Positions 15,572 to 25,700 of a stretch of 35,066 nt of DNA are shown here, in pieces. The notes under the pieces are model-generated. The model made no database searches, was not told the DNA's origin, and saw only the letters and a program-made list of their open reading frames with translations. A program made the position numbers and the translations under genes. Position 1 is the stretch's first letter. Each line of letters begins with the position of its first letter. The stretch is from a virus, in the IMG/VR virus record IMGVR_UViG_3300025617_000906, positions 1 to 35,066 of that record; one strand, given 5' to 3'.

Positions 15572-16477
15572 TTACGAACCAGTGCCAAGATCAGATTGAT
15601 TAGAATATGACGGTGATGCTATAGATACATAACTTCCTGTAGGTCTGCGTTGTTGAACTTGACTGTCAAGTGTTCCATAAACTAATTCGTCAATATTAGG
15701 GTCGCCTACATCAGCATCGGAAAATTCTAATCTAAATTGTATAGATCTATTACTAGTTTCTTTTGCATAAATGAATATTCGATTTTCGTTATAGGCATCG
15801 CCGTTTCCTTGCCTAAAATATATTTGTTGATAAGATAAAGTAAGCTGATAGTTACCTATTGCATAAACTTGGCCTCCGCCACTATCTTTAGTGGTGCTGT
15901 TTTTTCCAAATTTAATTGTCCCCATATTTGACAACATATCTGTCCAATTCTGTCCTTTTTCGGTGTTGTCACCAGCAACAGAACCTGACATCCATATTTC
16001 GCCGCCGGCATTAAAAAATGCACGTCTATGTGTTTCATCAGTAAACGTTACAGTAAAACTATGAACTGGCATACCGTTCCACGGACTAGTTCTAGTACTT
16101 GAAATGCCCGTTTCTATAGTAAATTGTGTCCCGTCAATTCGATCAGGATCGTCTTCAATATTATTAATAACAGAAACATATTCAGTCCACCCTTTTAAAG
16201 GGTCTCCGTCAACTGCGTCTGCACCTATAATATCTGTTGGATCAATAACTTCTAAATTTGAAAGGCTGCCAAATTGATGTACATAAATTTTGTTTATGTC
16301 ATCTTTTAACTTTCGAAGATGATCTGCTGTTATTATTGAAGTAGTAGTAACTAAACTACTACTAGTATCTTGTCCGTAACCTAATTGTCCGGTGCCAGCT
16401 CCGAGTATATTTGCAACTCTGTTTTGCAAAGTATTATAATTTGCGGCGGTAATTTCTGAATTGCTTGCTATTGCCAT
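15572..16477 (-). CDS. Virion tail-associated protein (short paralog)
   Basis: A 301-residue protein with the same layout as the following gene but lacking its inserted module: AANYNTLQNRVANILGAGTG, a LRKLKDDINKIYVHQF helix, then FFNAGGEIWMSGSV, WTDMLSNMG, SYQQIYFRQG and IFIYAKE. Such proteins are found beside tail fibres in T4-like marine phages and are annotated as virion structural proteins. A late-promoter-like TATAAATA lies 28 nt before the ATG. The nearest AGGA is 12 nt upstream of the start, a slightly long spacing. I infer a role in the distal tail, perhaps a fibre or baseplate decoration, from position and homology between the two copies. Confidence 0.75.
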   Translation of the reverse strand: MAIASNSEITAANYNTLQNRVANILGAGTGQLGYGQDTSSSLVTTTSIITADHLRKLKDDINKIYVHQFGSLSNLEVIDPTDIIGADAVDGDPLKGWTEYVSVINNIEDDPDRIDGTQFTIETGISSTRTSPWNGMPVHSFTVTFTDETHRRAFFNAGGEIWMSGSVAGDNTEKGQNWTDMLSNMGTIKFGKNSTTKDSGGGQVYAIGNYQLTLSYQQIYFRQGNGDAYNENRIFIYAKETSNRSIQFRLEFSDADVGDPNIDELVYGTLDSQVQQRRPTGSYVSIASPSYSNQSDLGTGS

Positions 16478-16505
16478 TACTTACGTATATCCTATTATGT
16501 GCTAG

Positions 16506-16513
16506 TATTTATA
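16506..16513 (-). promoter_or_regulatory. T4-type late promoter element TATAAATA
   Basis: Minus-strand TATAAATAC 28 nt before the ATG of 15572-16477, overlapping the stop codon of the previous gene. It matches the T4 late promoter -10 consensus. In AT-rich DNA single copies can arise by chance; position at a gene start, and two similar sites upstream of other virion genes, raise confidence. Confidence 0.65.
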
Positions 16514-18068
16514 CTTTTAAAACACACTCGACTAATTTTTCCGAATCAGTATCGTTAGACTCAAGTGCAATTCCTACAAAACCAAAAGTAGCTACAGTAG
16601 TTCCGCAGCCGTCATCGCCTGCATAAATTGCATCGCCTTTTTTAACTGTTCCAACTACACGAACAGGAACACGACCTTTAAGTGCAAGTGGTTGACCTTC
16701 TGCTTCAGCATTCATTAAGTAAGCAGGATTTTCTGATATAACACCTACAGGTATGCCTCCCATTTGTGAAGGTTCAGCTTCATAATCTTCTTGTGTTCCG
16801 ATTATCATAACTGTTCCTACTGGATGATTTTCGTTAGTAGAATATACTTCAGCTAAGTCAGCATATTGTGCTTGTGTTGCTGTACCTACAAAATATGCTG
16901 CTTTTATTGATCCAGCATCGATAATTTGACCATTTTGTAGTTCTTCGGCAGCAACTGTTCTAATAACAACAGTTCCTGCTGAAACAGTTTCGCTACCAGA
17001 AGCAATCCCATTATTTGCAGCAGTATATTCTAATGAAGTAGCAACATCAGCTGTTCCTTTAAAGGAATCTGAATGTACTTCTGCCCAAGGATAATCAACA
17101 GTACCTAAGGTTGATAAGAATCTGTCTGGAGTTGGATTGTTTTCTGTAGCAATAGTGTAACCAGGAATAACTGCATTAGCAAGTATTCGCATTGGGTTCT
17201 TTGTTACACCATTAATATCTTTAGCTTTAAATACTAACTGTGTTCCGATGTTATTTTCAATAACACCTTGATTATCGTATTGTATGTAAAGTTTTAAATC
17301 GCCGGATATACCAACTTCTAAACCAAGGTCTGAAAATGTTGCTAATTGTCCAAAATCAGCATTTTGTGTAGTAATATAATCCGAAGCAGGAAAACCGCCA
17401 AGTTTTTCAGAGTTAGATGATGTTCCCCATAGTCTAAATCCTTGACCAACTGCTCCTGAAGTTACACCGCCATTACTGTTTAATGTATTCTTTAATGTAA
17501 GTCCTTGGTGTATTCTATCAAAGCCAGGAATATTAGAGTCAACGTCTGTTGTGTCAATGGTAAAATCTTGAGAGCTAATTGTAAATACTACTTCGTCGTT
17601 TACAACTGCTGTAATAATACCTCTGCTAGTACCGCCTGTATCTCGCACTGAACGGCTAGTAATCTGTGTTTGTCCCGATCCTGCACTTTGGGGTCCAATA
17701 AGTACAAAATCTGTTCCATTATATGTATAAAGCTGCTCGTTGCCGCTATCCCACCAAAAATCACCAACTTTTAATCCTGCAGGTACACTGTTATTAACTT
17801 CAGCGCCGCCTGATGTTCTCCATTGGAATCCGTCGTAAAATTTTAATTTACTATTATCTGTATCAAACCAAATTTGACCTTGCAATGCTCTGGAAGGTGC
17901 TGCCGAACCTGCAAAATTTTCTAATAAGAAAACAAAGTTTTCGTTCTGTATTTCACCGTATCCAGCATAATTTTTACCTACTAATTTAAGATCAGTAGTT
18001 TGATCAATAGTACCATCTTCAATAACTGTTAGCTGTGTGTTATTGTATTTGTCAATTGTATATGCCAT
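16509..18068 (-). CDS. Tail fibre-type protein with Peptidase_G2-like C-terminus
   Basis: A 519-residue fibre-type protein. Residues 1-130 form an adaptor shared with the next two upstream genes: EDGTI, LVG(K/R)NY.G(Y/F)GE, (E/N)NF..LLENFA, G(Q)(I/L)W(F/Y)DT, GD(F/L)W.D, L(Y).(Y/F)(N/D)G. The C-terminal ~120 residues (from about 16870) read AQYADLAEVYSTN, PVGTVMI, GVISENPAYLMN, LKGRVPVRVVGTVKKGDAIYA, the pattern of Peptidase_G2-type intramolecular chaperone domains at the ends of phage fibres. These self-cleave or stay attached in other systems; which applies here is not visible. ATG start with AGGGG 7 nt upstream and a late-type promoter 25 nt upstream. Likely a host-recognition fibre. Confidence 0.8.
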   Translation of the reverse strand: MAYTIDKYNNTQLTVIEDGTIDQTTDLKLVGKNYAGYGEIQNENFVFLLENFAGSAAPSRALQGQIWFDTDNSKLKFYDGFQWRTSGGAEVNNSVPAGLKVGDFWWDSGNEQLYTYNGTDFVLIGPQSAGSGQTQITSRSVRDTGGTSRGIITAVVNDEVVFTISSQDFTIDTTDVDSNIPGFDRIHQGLTLKNTLNSNGGVTSGAVGQGFRLWGTSSNSEKLGGFPASDYITTQNADFGQLATFSDLGLEVGISGDLKLYIQYDNQGVIENNIGTQLVFKAKDINGVTKNPMRILANAVIPGYTIATENNPTPDRFLSTLGTVDYPWAEVHSDSFKGTADVATSLEYTAANNGIASGSETVSAGTVVIRTVAAEELQNGQIIDAGSIKAAYFVGTATQAQYADLAEVYSTNENHPVGTVMIIGTQEDYEAEPSQMGGIPVGVISENPAYLMNAEAEGQPLALKGRVPVRVVGTVKKGDAIYAGDDGCGTTVATFGFVGIALESNDTDSEKLVECVLKV

Positions 18069-18093
18069 TTATAAACCCCTAAGTGCGATATTG

Positions 18094-18101
18094 TATTTAT
18101 C
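18094..18101 (-). promoter_or_regulatory. T4-type late promoter element GATAAATA
   Basis: Minus-strand GATAAATACA in the 38 nt gap between two fibre genes, 25 nt before the ATG at 18068. It differs from TATAAATA at the first base, as does the copy at 22747-22754. Confidence 0.6.
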
Positions 18102-18106
18102 CGCGT

Positions 18107-19999
18107 TTACGAAACTACTGTTGTACGTACCCATTGCCATACTCCTGAGTTAACAATAAATTCTATTTGTGCCCTGTCAGGCGTAAAGTTAGCAACACCA
18201 GATACAGGAGAAAATGCAATATCCTGTACAACCGATTCAAGTTGCGGTGTTGTGCTGTCTTCTGGATCAACAATTACTGAAACATAAGACTTGTTAGTTG
18301 CTGCCGATACATCAATACCTGTAACAACAGTATTTGAATACGATGTTCCATATACTCTAGCGACTGTTCCTTCTTCTTTTTCAGAGGCTGGATACATAAA
18401 GTCTAAAATATTTTTAACATCGATATAAGGACCATTTGATGCAAAAGATGCAACAGGATTAGATAATCCAGTTAAGTCTAAACTTAACACAACTGGTTCG
18501 TTATCTATTTGTGTATCTACATATCTTTTATTTGCTACATCTAAATCTGTAACTGGATCAAGTACACCAGAAACATTTTGATTATTTATAGTGATTGTGC
18601 CAGTACTTGTAATATTTAAAGCACCACTAACAGAAAGATTGTCTTTTATTGATACATTTCCGTTAACTGATAACTGTTGTAATGTACCAATACTAATTAA
18701 ACCTTCAGCATATATAACAGTGTCATGTAATCTGTTCGAACTTAGTGTCGTAATGTCTGCTATTTTAAATGATTTTCCTGCGGTAAGATCAATACTTTGA
18801 TTAGATGTCCAAGATCCTGTTTCTACTTGCCATGTAAAATCTTTACTACCGTCGGAGGATCTAACAATAATACCTGCACCGTCAATTTGTGCATCGTTGC
18901 CCTGGGTACTATCATTTAGTAATCCAAGTTCAATGTTCTTATCTTCAACCCTCAATGTAGAAACATTAAGATATGTAGTATCTCCTGTAACTAATAAATT
19001 TCCTTCAACTTCTAAATCACCTGTATAACGGCCACTACCATTAACATCAAGTTCTACAGAAGGTTGATTAGTGTAAATTCCTACACGCTGTAGCGATCCA
19101 GATGCATAAAATGCAATACTATCTGCGTTTTCTTGTTTAGTGTTTATTGAAATGTCAGTATTAGAACGTCTAGTTTCAATAGTACTAACAGTTCCGTTTA
19201 TTGCAATACCTAAAGTTTCTTTGTCTTGTGAATAGATTGTTAAGCCTTTGCCAGCAGGATCTTTAATTGCTAAACTACCAGTAGTACTAGTGTCTCTGTC
19301 AGTTTTCATAAAGTTTGCTTCGGTAAATTCTTCACTTGCATCTGAAATTAGAGATCTTGTACTTTGTGCTGTTCCTCTAAACCAATAATCTTCACTAACT
19401 GGATTAAATCCTTGTCGTATAATCTGCCTACGAGGTGTACTTAAATCATCCGGATCTACAGGATATCCTACGATGTTAACCAAAGGTCTAAATGTTGCTT
19501 TTGATAATATTCCTGTAAGAGCGCCTGCAATATAAAAGAATAAAACTGTTTGGTCTTGCGAGTTGCTGTCAATAACTGTTACTGCTTCATACCCTGTTTT
19601 GCCTTGGGCAGCATCGTAGTTTGGTCCTACTAATATTAATTCCGAACCATCAAAGAAATATAGTTTATTATTTTCACTATCAATCCATAAATCTCCTAAA
19701 ACAAGATTAGGTTGCACATTACTTACAACAGGACCGCCTGCACTTTTAAAAGTTTCGCCTGTATATATTTTTAGTCTTTCTTCTCCAGTGTCATACCATA
19801 ATTGTCCTGTTAACGGAGCTCCAGGTGAACTAGTTTTAGCAAAATTTTCTAGTAGTTTGATATAGTTTTCATTTAAAAACTCACCAAATCCTTTATAGTT
19901 TCTACCAACAAGTGTTATGTCTGTTGATGTAGTATCAATTTGACCGTCAACTAGCTCAACTAATAGTTCTCCGTTTGTTTTATTAAGTCTGTATGCCAT
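18107..19999 (-). CDS. Tail fibre-type protein
   Basis: A 630-residue protein with the common N-terminal adaptor (LVGRNYKGFGEFLNEN, LLENFA, GQLWYDT, GDLWIDSENNKLY). The middle has the fibre-shaft signature ELDVNGSGRYTGDLEVEGN followed by LLVTGDTTYLNVSTLRVEDK, then NIELG, which I know from phage tail and head fibre proteins. It also has a VLDPVTDLDVANKRYVDTQI segment, also typical of fibres. The C-terminal ~110 residues (WQWVRTTVVS at the end) form a separate domain that I cannot name, unlike those of its two paralogs. The start shares a base with the previous stop (TAATG), so translation is coupled. A trimeric fibre is likely by analogy; its receptor is unknown. Confidence 0.8.
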   Translation of the reverse strand: MAYRLNKTNGELLVELVDGQIDTTSTDITLVGRNYKGFGEFLNENYIKLLENFAKTSSPGAPLTGQLWYDTGEERLKIYTGETFKSAGGPVVSNVQPNLVLGDLWIDSENNKLYFFDGSELILVGPNYDAAQGKTGYEAVTVIDSNSQDQTVLFFYIAGALTGILSKATFRPLVNIVGYPVDPDDLSTPRRQIIRQGFNPVSEDYWFRGTAQSTRSLISDASEEFTEANFMKTDRDTSTTGSLAIKDPAGKGLTIYSQDKETLGIAINGTVSTIETRRSNTDISINTKQENADSIAFYASGSLQRVGIYTNQPSVELDVNGSGRYTGDLEVEGNLLVTGDTTYLNVSTLRVEDKNIELGLLNDSTQGNDAQIDGAGIIVRSSDGSKDFTWQVETGSWTSNQSIDLTAGKSFKIADITTLSSNRLHDTVIYAEGLISIGTLQQLSVNGNVSIKDNLSVSGALNITSTGTITINNQNVSGVLDPVTDLDVANKRYVDTQIDNEPVVLSLDLTGLSNPVASFASNGPYIDVKNILDFMYPASEKEEGTVARVYGTSYSNTVVTGIDVSAATNKSYVSVIVDPEDSTTPQLESVVQDIAFSPVSGVANFTPDRAQIEFIVNSGVWQWVRTTVVS

Positions 20000-22110
20000 T
20001 ATTCTGATCTTCCTGTGTAAATAATATAGTTAACAGTTACAGTTGGTGGCATAATGTTAAATGGTGCCGATAATGTTTCATTAGCAACTCTGCCACTTGT
20101 TTCAATAACTTGGTATGTATTATTGCCGGCTATAGTAATAGTGCCAGCACCTGAACTTTGTGTTGGCTGTGCTGAAATATCACGTACTGCATAGAACTGA
20201 TTGTTATCATAATCTCTAAGGGTATGTTCGTGTTGCGGTAGATTTGAAATACCAATTATTTTAGTTTCTTCACCGTCCTTAGTACCAACAGTATCTGCTG
20301 CTTCTGCTGTAACAACTCCGGCACTTGTGCCTCCCATGTTATCAGCACCTAGTGGCATTCTACCACGCATATCCGGTACTCTAAAAAATCCCGGTGCTAC
20401 ACTACTTCTAGGAGCAAATCTATAGTCAATTGCTGTAAAAAGTTCTTTGAATAGTTCTTTATCGTATGCCGAGCCGTCACATAACAACCAACCAGAAGGT
20501 GCAGTTTCTCCACCATACGGAACAATTACACCAGGAGGGTTAACAGGTACTGACTTAAGAAAGTCATCTTTTGAAATTTTTCTTAAACCTTGCGAATTTT
20601 CAACAATATTAACAATTAACTCGTCTTTTCCAATAGCACTAAATACCGGAGGTTTAGATGTAATAAAAGCATTACTAATTTCAGTACGTAATACTTTTCT
20701 TAACGGTTGTTCACCTCTTGGCAACGCAACTTGGATTTCATTACCTTCTTCATCTTCTTGTGTTGTAACGCCATTGTCAAAGTTTGTATCTTGGAATTTT
20801 CCGTCAAAAACTACATCTACAACAGATTCTACATCACCTGTAATGGCAAATGTTGTTTGAGAAGTTAATTGGTCAGCTCCAGTAGCTCGTCCTGTAATTG
20901 TACCTGTTACGTTACCTGACACATCTCCAATAAATGTACCTGCATAAATGTTTCTAAATTGTTTTGTAGGCGAGCCTGCATCTCTAGTTACGTCACTATC
21001 TGGTACTAAATTAGCAGTAGTAACTAATCCTGAAACTTTTAAGTCGCCGCCAATGTTAACATTCCTTGCTATTCCTGCGCCACCTTTTACAGACAAAGCA
21101 CCATTATTAAATACTGTACTTTCAGTAGTTCCGTTAATTATAACTGAACCACTAGACTGTATATCGCCAGTTACGTCAAGTTCTTTGTCTGGGGCTTCGT
21201 TATTAATACCAACTTTTAGTCCACTATCTAAACGCATAATTGTTTTAGTCGAATCTTGGCTTCTTACACGAATGTCGATGTTAGATCCACCAATATTATG
21301 TTGTATAATACCTGCGTTTCCTTCAACACCAACTGTTAACTCTGCATTAACACCGTAATTAATACCTTGGTTATTTTGTACGTTTAATGGAAAACTAGTT
21401 GTACTAGTTGTATCACCTCTTATAAAATCTGCTGCTTGTACAACTTCTGTTCCTACAATTAAGTTTTCTGCTTTTTCAGCTGTACCGTAGAACTTAAAGT
21501 TACTTAGATTGTCGCCTGAAGTATCTTTATTAATTAAGTTTAATCCAGGATTAATTACGTCAAATCCTGCAATTCTCGCCTTTGGCGAAAATGATGTATT
21601 GTTAGAAAATATTGCAACAACTTCTGAAGCAACTTCTGTTTGCAAAACAGTATACGGTTGGTTATCTGTACCTACAATTTGTGTCGCGGTTGTGCCTGTT
21701 ACTAAACCTTCACTAAACTGTGGCCCAACTAGAATCCAGCCGCCGCCTGTAAATAAGTATAACTGCTGATTGTCTGTATCAACCCATAAATCACCATCTT
21801 GTGCAGATGCCGGAGTATTAATTTGTTTTGTAATACCACTTGCTGGAACCCAGTTAGTTCCATCGTAAACTTTTAATTGCTCAGCACCTAACGTAGTATC
21901 ATACCAAAGCTGGCCTTCTGTAGGTGATGCAGGTTGAGTTGTATCTGCAAAGTTTTCTAATAAGTGTAAAAAGTTTTCGGCAATAACAGCACCGTACGCT
22001 GTAGTATTACGTCCAGGAATACGGAGACTAGTTTCTGTATTGATAGTACCGTCTTCAATTGTAATAGTACCTTTGTTCGGTTCGTCTGTATATGAAATAG
22101 TATAAGCCAT
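19999..22110 (-). CDS. Tail fibre protein with Phage Tail Collar domain
   Basis: A 703-residue protein. The N-terminal adaptor (RIPGRNTTAYGAVIAEN, LLENFAD, GQLWYDT, GDLWVDTDNQQLYLF) is shared with the next two genes. A shaft region (DVTGDIQSSGSVIING, GGAGIARNVNIGGDL) leads to a Phage Tail Collar domain at about 20330-20545: PPGVIVPYGG, APSGWLLCDGSAYD, LF..I.YRF, FRVPDMRGRMPLG. The tail ends in a HEHTLRDYDNN and MPPTVTVNYIIYTG segment, usual for short-tail-fibre tips (T4 gp12-like collar proteins). GGAGG lies 7 nt before the ATG, and the stop is joined to the next start by TAATG. Probable role: host binding and fibre attachment at the baseplate. Confidence 0.88.
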   Translation of the reverse strand: MAYTISYTDEPNKGTITIEDGTINTETSLRIPGRNTTAYGAVIAENFLHLLENFADTTQPASPTEGQLWYDTTLGAEQLKVYDGTNWVPASGITKQINTPASAQDGDLWVDTDNQQLYLFTGGGWILVGPQFSEGLVTGTTATQIVGTDNQPYTVLQTEVASEVVAIFSNNTSFSPKARIAGFDVINPGLNLINKDTSGDNLSNFKFYGTAEKAENLIVGTEVVQAADFIRGDTTSTTSFPLNVQNNQGINYGVNAELTVGVEGNAGIIQHNIGGSNIDIRVRSQDSTKTIMRLDSGLKVGINNEAPDKELDVTGDIQSSGSVIINGTTESTVFNNGALSVKGGAGIARNVNIGGDLKVSGLVTTANLVPDSDVTRDAGSPTKQFRNIYAGTFIGDVSGNVTGTITGRATGADQLTSQTTFAITGDVESVVDVVFDGKFQDTNFDNGVTTQEDEEGNEIQVALPRGEQPLRKVLRTEISNAFITSKPPVFSAIGKDELIVNIVENSQGLRKISKDDFLKSVPVNPPGVIVPYGGETAPSGWLLCDGSAYDKELFKELFTAIDYRFAPRSSVAPGFFRVPDMRGRMPLGADNMGGTSAGVVTAEAADTVGTKDGEETKIIGISNLPQHEHTLRDYDNNQFYAVRDISAQPTQSSGAGTITIAGNNTYQVIETSGRVANETLSAPFNIMPPTVTVNYIIYTGRSE

Positions 22111-22113
22111 TTA

Positions 22114-22728
22114 TTATCCTCCAGTCAAACCTGTTAAACTTTGCACCCTTACAGTATAATCAATTTGTATTAATCTGTTTAGCGATTTTTGTATTGGATG
22201 GAAAATAACATGTGTTAACAATCTTGAATTTCCATCAGTGCTATATGCTTTTAAACCTAATTCGTCAAATACATATAAACTTTCTGCGTTAGTTGCTGTA
22301 TCAAAGGCATCTTGACCGTCGGGCTCTCCATAATCTAGCAAACAAGTTACTAAAATGTCTGTATAGTTAGTACCGCTTACGTGACGTGTTTCTAATTTAT
22401 TGCGGACAGGATCAATATTATTAACACTTCTATCATCAACCACTTTTGAAAATGTTTGATTATACAAATCTGCGTTTGTTCCAGTACTATTAGGAGTCAA
22501 ATACGTAATGATTCCTGTTGGATCAATACTAGTTCCTCCATTTCCAAAGGACATTTCATGTATCCATCCTTCTCCTGCATTAGCTAAACTTTCAGCAAGA
22601 GAAATACTCATGTTTTCATAGTGTATAGCATTACGCTTATTAATAAGCACTTCGCCACTAGTTGGATCATGAATTTTAATATGTCCTTCTAAAAGGATTC
22701 CATTTTGTTCGTTAAATTTATCTGCCAT
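22114..22728 (-). CDS. Small virion structural protein
   Basis: A 204-residue protein (GILLEGHIKIHDPTSGEVL, NAIHYENMS.SLAESLAN, I..MSFGNGGTSID) of a type found next to the giant structural protein in T4-like marine phages and annotated as virion structural. The sequence looks beta-rich with no signal or membrane segment. ATG start with AGGA 7 nt upstream; a late-promoter-like element lies 18 nt before the ATG. It is followed 3 nt later by the collar fibre gene, suggesting the two are made together. It may link fibre to baseplate, but that is inference. Confidence 0.75.
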   Translation of the reverse strand: MADKFNEQNGILLEGHIKIHDPTSGEVLINKRNAIHYENMSISLAESLANAGEGWIHEMSFGNGGTSIDPTGIITYLTPNSTGTNADLYNQTFSKVVDDRSVNNIDPVRNKLETRHVSGTNYTDILVTCLLDYGEPDGQDAFDTATNAESLYVFDELGLKAYSTDGNSRLLTHVIFHPIQKSLNRLIQIDYTVRVQSLTGLTGG

Positions 22729-22746
22729 TTTTATATCCTGTCAATG

Positions 22747-22754
22747 TATTTATC
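22747..22754 (-). promoter_or_regulatory. T4-type late promoter element GATAAATA
   Basis: Minus-strand GATAAATACA overlapping the stop codon of the giant structural gene, 18 nt before the ATG at 22728. It shares eight to nine bases with the element at 18094-18101. Confidence 0.6.
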
Positions 22755-25700
22755 GCGGTAGATTAATTGTCTTTCCACGTAAGAAATTAGATACTTCTGT
22801 ATTAGATTTTCCTAGTGGATTTCTTTCAGCTACTTTTTTCCAATTATTTAAACTAAACTCTGACGAACTAACATCAGTTAAGGCTTCGTAATAATCGCCA
22901 TTATAAAACACTACGTCGGTAGCAACATACGATTTAGTTTCATCAAAGTTATATTTAAATGCACCAGTTGGTCGTTCGTCAATTTCGTTCCATATTTCAC
23001 CAATACGCTTTTCAATTGTAATTGAAACGTTTGGTGGCGGTGCATCTGTTAACCTAACATACGCACCTACTGCTTTATTCACAGCAAATTCTGCTTCTCT
23101 AGTTTTATCACCGTCTGGACTATCTTGTCCAACTTCGTGATCCCATTCTGTTGTAGGATTTTTACGCAATCTTCGTCCACTTATGAATACGTCTATATCC
23201 ATTCCCTCCCAGTATTCATATGGTATACTTGAAAAGTCCAACACTGTTCCAGTTCCTGACCCAACTGATGATGCTGTAAATTCTGCACCCACGCTACTAG
23301 TTGCTCCAATTGAATTCCAATTTGTATCGCCTAGTTTAGAAATAATATAGCCTCTTCCAGGAATAATTTCACTTACGGGAATTTCTGTTTGTTCTTTATA
23401 CCATCCAGTCTCAGTTTTTGGGTTAGGAAGAGGTGCAAACGGTAATAGTATTTGCACATACTTCATTACTTTAGATTCAACATAACTTGTTGCAGGTATC
23501 AAAATAGGATCTGTTTCTACATCATTATACATTACTAAATCATATGCACCTACTGGAAGTGCAGGAGTTATAAACGTAAATTCAGTTTCACTAACATATG
23601 TAGTTTCACATTCTATATCTTGCACAAATGCTTTAATAGTAGGTCTAATACCAGTTCCGGTTACAGTTGCTACTTGAGTTCCTAGAGGAAATACTGTATT
23701 GTTATTAAAGTTATATTTTATGCTCTCAAATGATAGCCCTAAACTATTTTCATAAACAGTAGACATATCTTTATAAACACCAGATTTAACATTTACAACC
23801 TGAGTTTCATCTTTATACGGAACTGTACTGTCTGGGCTCTGATTTAAAACTTGTGTTCCAACTTCATGAATGGCTTTAATTCCAGTTCCAAGTGTTCCTC
23901 TACGTAACTGTTTTAATTCATTTCCATCTCTTCTAAAGAATTCAATACGTTCTCCGCCAATAAACACAATGCCTGGTGTTCTACTGCCAAGTTCTGGTAT
24001 TGGTAAATCTGTAGCATCGTCTAATACAATAACTCTATCATAAAAGTTTAAATCTGTTGACAGTTTATAAGTCCTATCATCACCTAATCTCTTATAATGA
24101 TTTCTATTCATCATATCTTTAAACTGTCTCCAACCATATTTTGTAGATAACGGTGGATTACTGAAATGTATTAAATCTAGTTTATCGCCTTCATTTACAT
24201 CTAAAGTAATTTTAATATATTCTTTATTTTCTAACAAAATATAATCTGATGTTGGGGTTAACCATTCACCATTTATTGCTACCCATACATACGCAGTTGA
24301 TACCGCAGGTGAACGTAATTTAATAAGACCGTTTCTTGTTCTACGTGCTTCTGAATATCCTTCGGTGCCAACAGTCATTTGTGTTCTCTCTACAGCATCA
24401 TATCTAATACGATCAATGTCTAGAGAATCATGATTACTAAATTGATAAATTCTAATTAAAGAGTTTTCTTCAGGTATTACATCAAAGTGTATTGTATTTG
24501 TTGTACTAACAAATTGTCCAGTAGAATCATCTGCTGTTTCAAAATAACCAAATCTGTATTCGCCACCTGATACAATGTAAACTTTTAACTCGTCGCCTGG
24601 AACTCCTATACCTCTATTAAGTATAACGGTACTTCCGATTTGTCCATCAGCTGGAATTGCAGGATTAAACGCAGTAGCACCTTCGTATGTCCATTCCTGT
24701 AAGTATTCTAATCTTCTACCATTTAAGAAAACTTCAATTTCCTTACCTGTTACACTTCCAATTGGCACTTGCCATAATTTTAATTTATATTCTCTCGAAT
24801 CAGATATTTCAAATTCTTCAGTATATCCTGTACTTAAAATTTTACCATCAACAGTAACTACTGTATAATAAGTAACTGGCTCTTGATTGAACGGTGCTTG
24901 GCTAATTTCATATGCTGACGAACTACCATCTGCATTAATATCTTCTACTGTAACTTGACTATACGATATAGCATTACTTTCAAATAACGCAAATTGTATT
25001 CTTGCATTTACTATTGGAGGTTGTGCAAATCTAATCACAACATTTCCAGAAATATCATAAGAATTATCTGATTCAAATAATTCAAACGATAGTATTTTTC
25101 CGTTAACCGTTATATACGCACTAATATTTTCGGTCCATTTTACGTTAGTTAGAAATTCTGATGTTTCGCCATCTGCTATAAATTCATCATAATCTCTAAT
25201 GTCGTCTCCTGCAAGACCCATACCAATTAAACTAATGCTATCTCTATCTGCTGGTGCAGTATAAAAAACTATTTCTTTAGATTGATAATCAATTCTATAA
25301 TCAGTCCTGTCAACTACCGGAACATTATTTATTTTTACAATTAATGAGTCAATACTATACGGCGCACCACCTAAGTCAAATCGTGTAGTTGAGCCATCAC
25401 CTCTATAGTTTCTATTATAGATTAAACTAGATCCTCCAATCGGACGTTCATAAACTTGAATGTCAAGCGTGTCGAGAACTTGTCCCGGAACATGCTCTTC
25501 TGGTCCTTTACTTGTTGTCGGTGTTACAAAACCGTCACCGTCTATAGTTATTTCATCTGCGTTTAGACCTTTAGCAGTAGTATATGCAATATCACCACCG
25601 GAAATTGCTGTATCAAAACTCTCTAAATTTTGTTCTCTAGACCCATCACTAGTACTACGTCTTATTGTAATCGTTTCTGTATATCCAGGGTCTGTATAAG

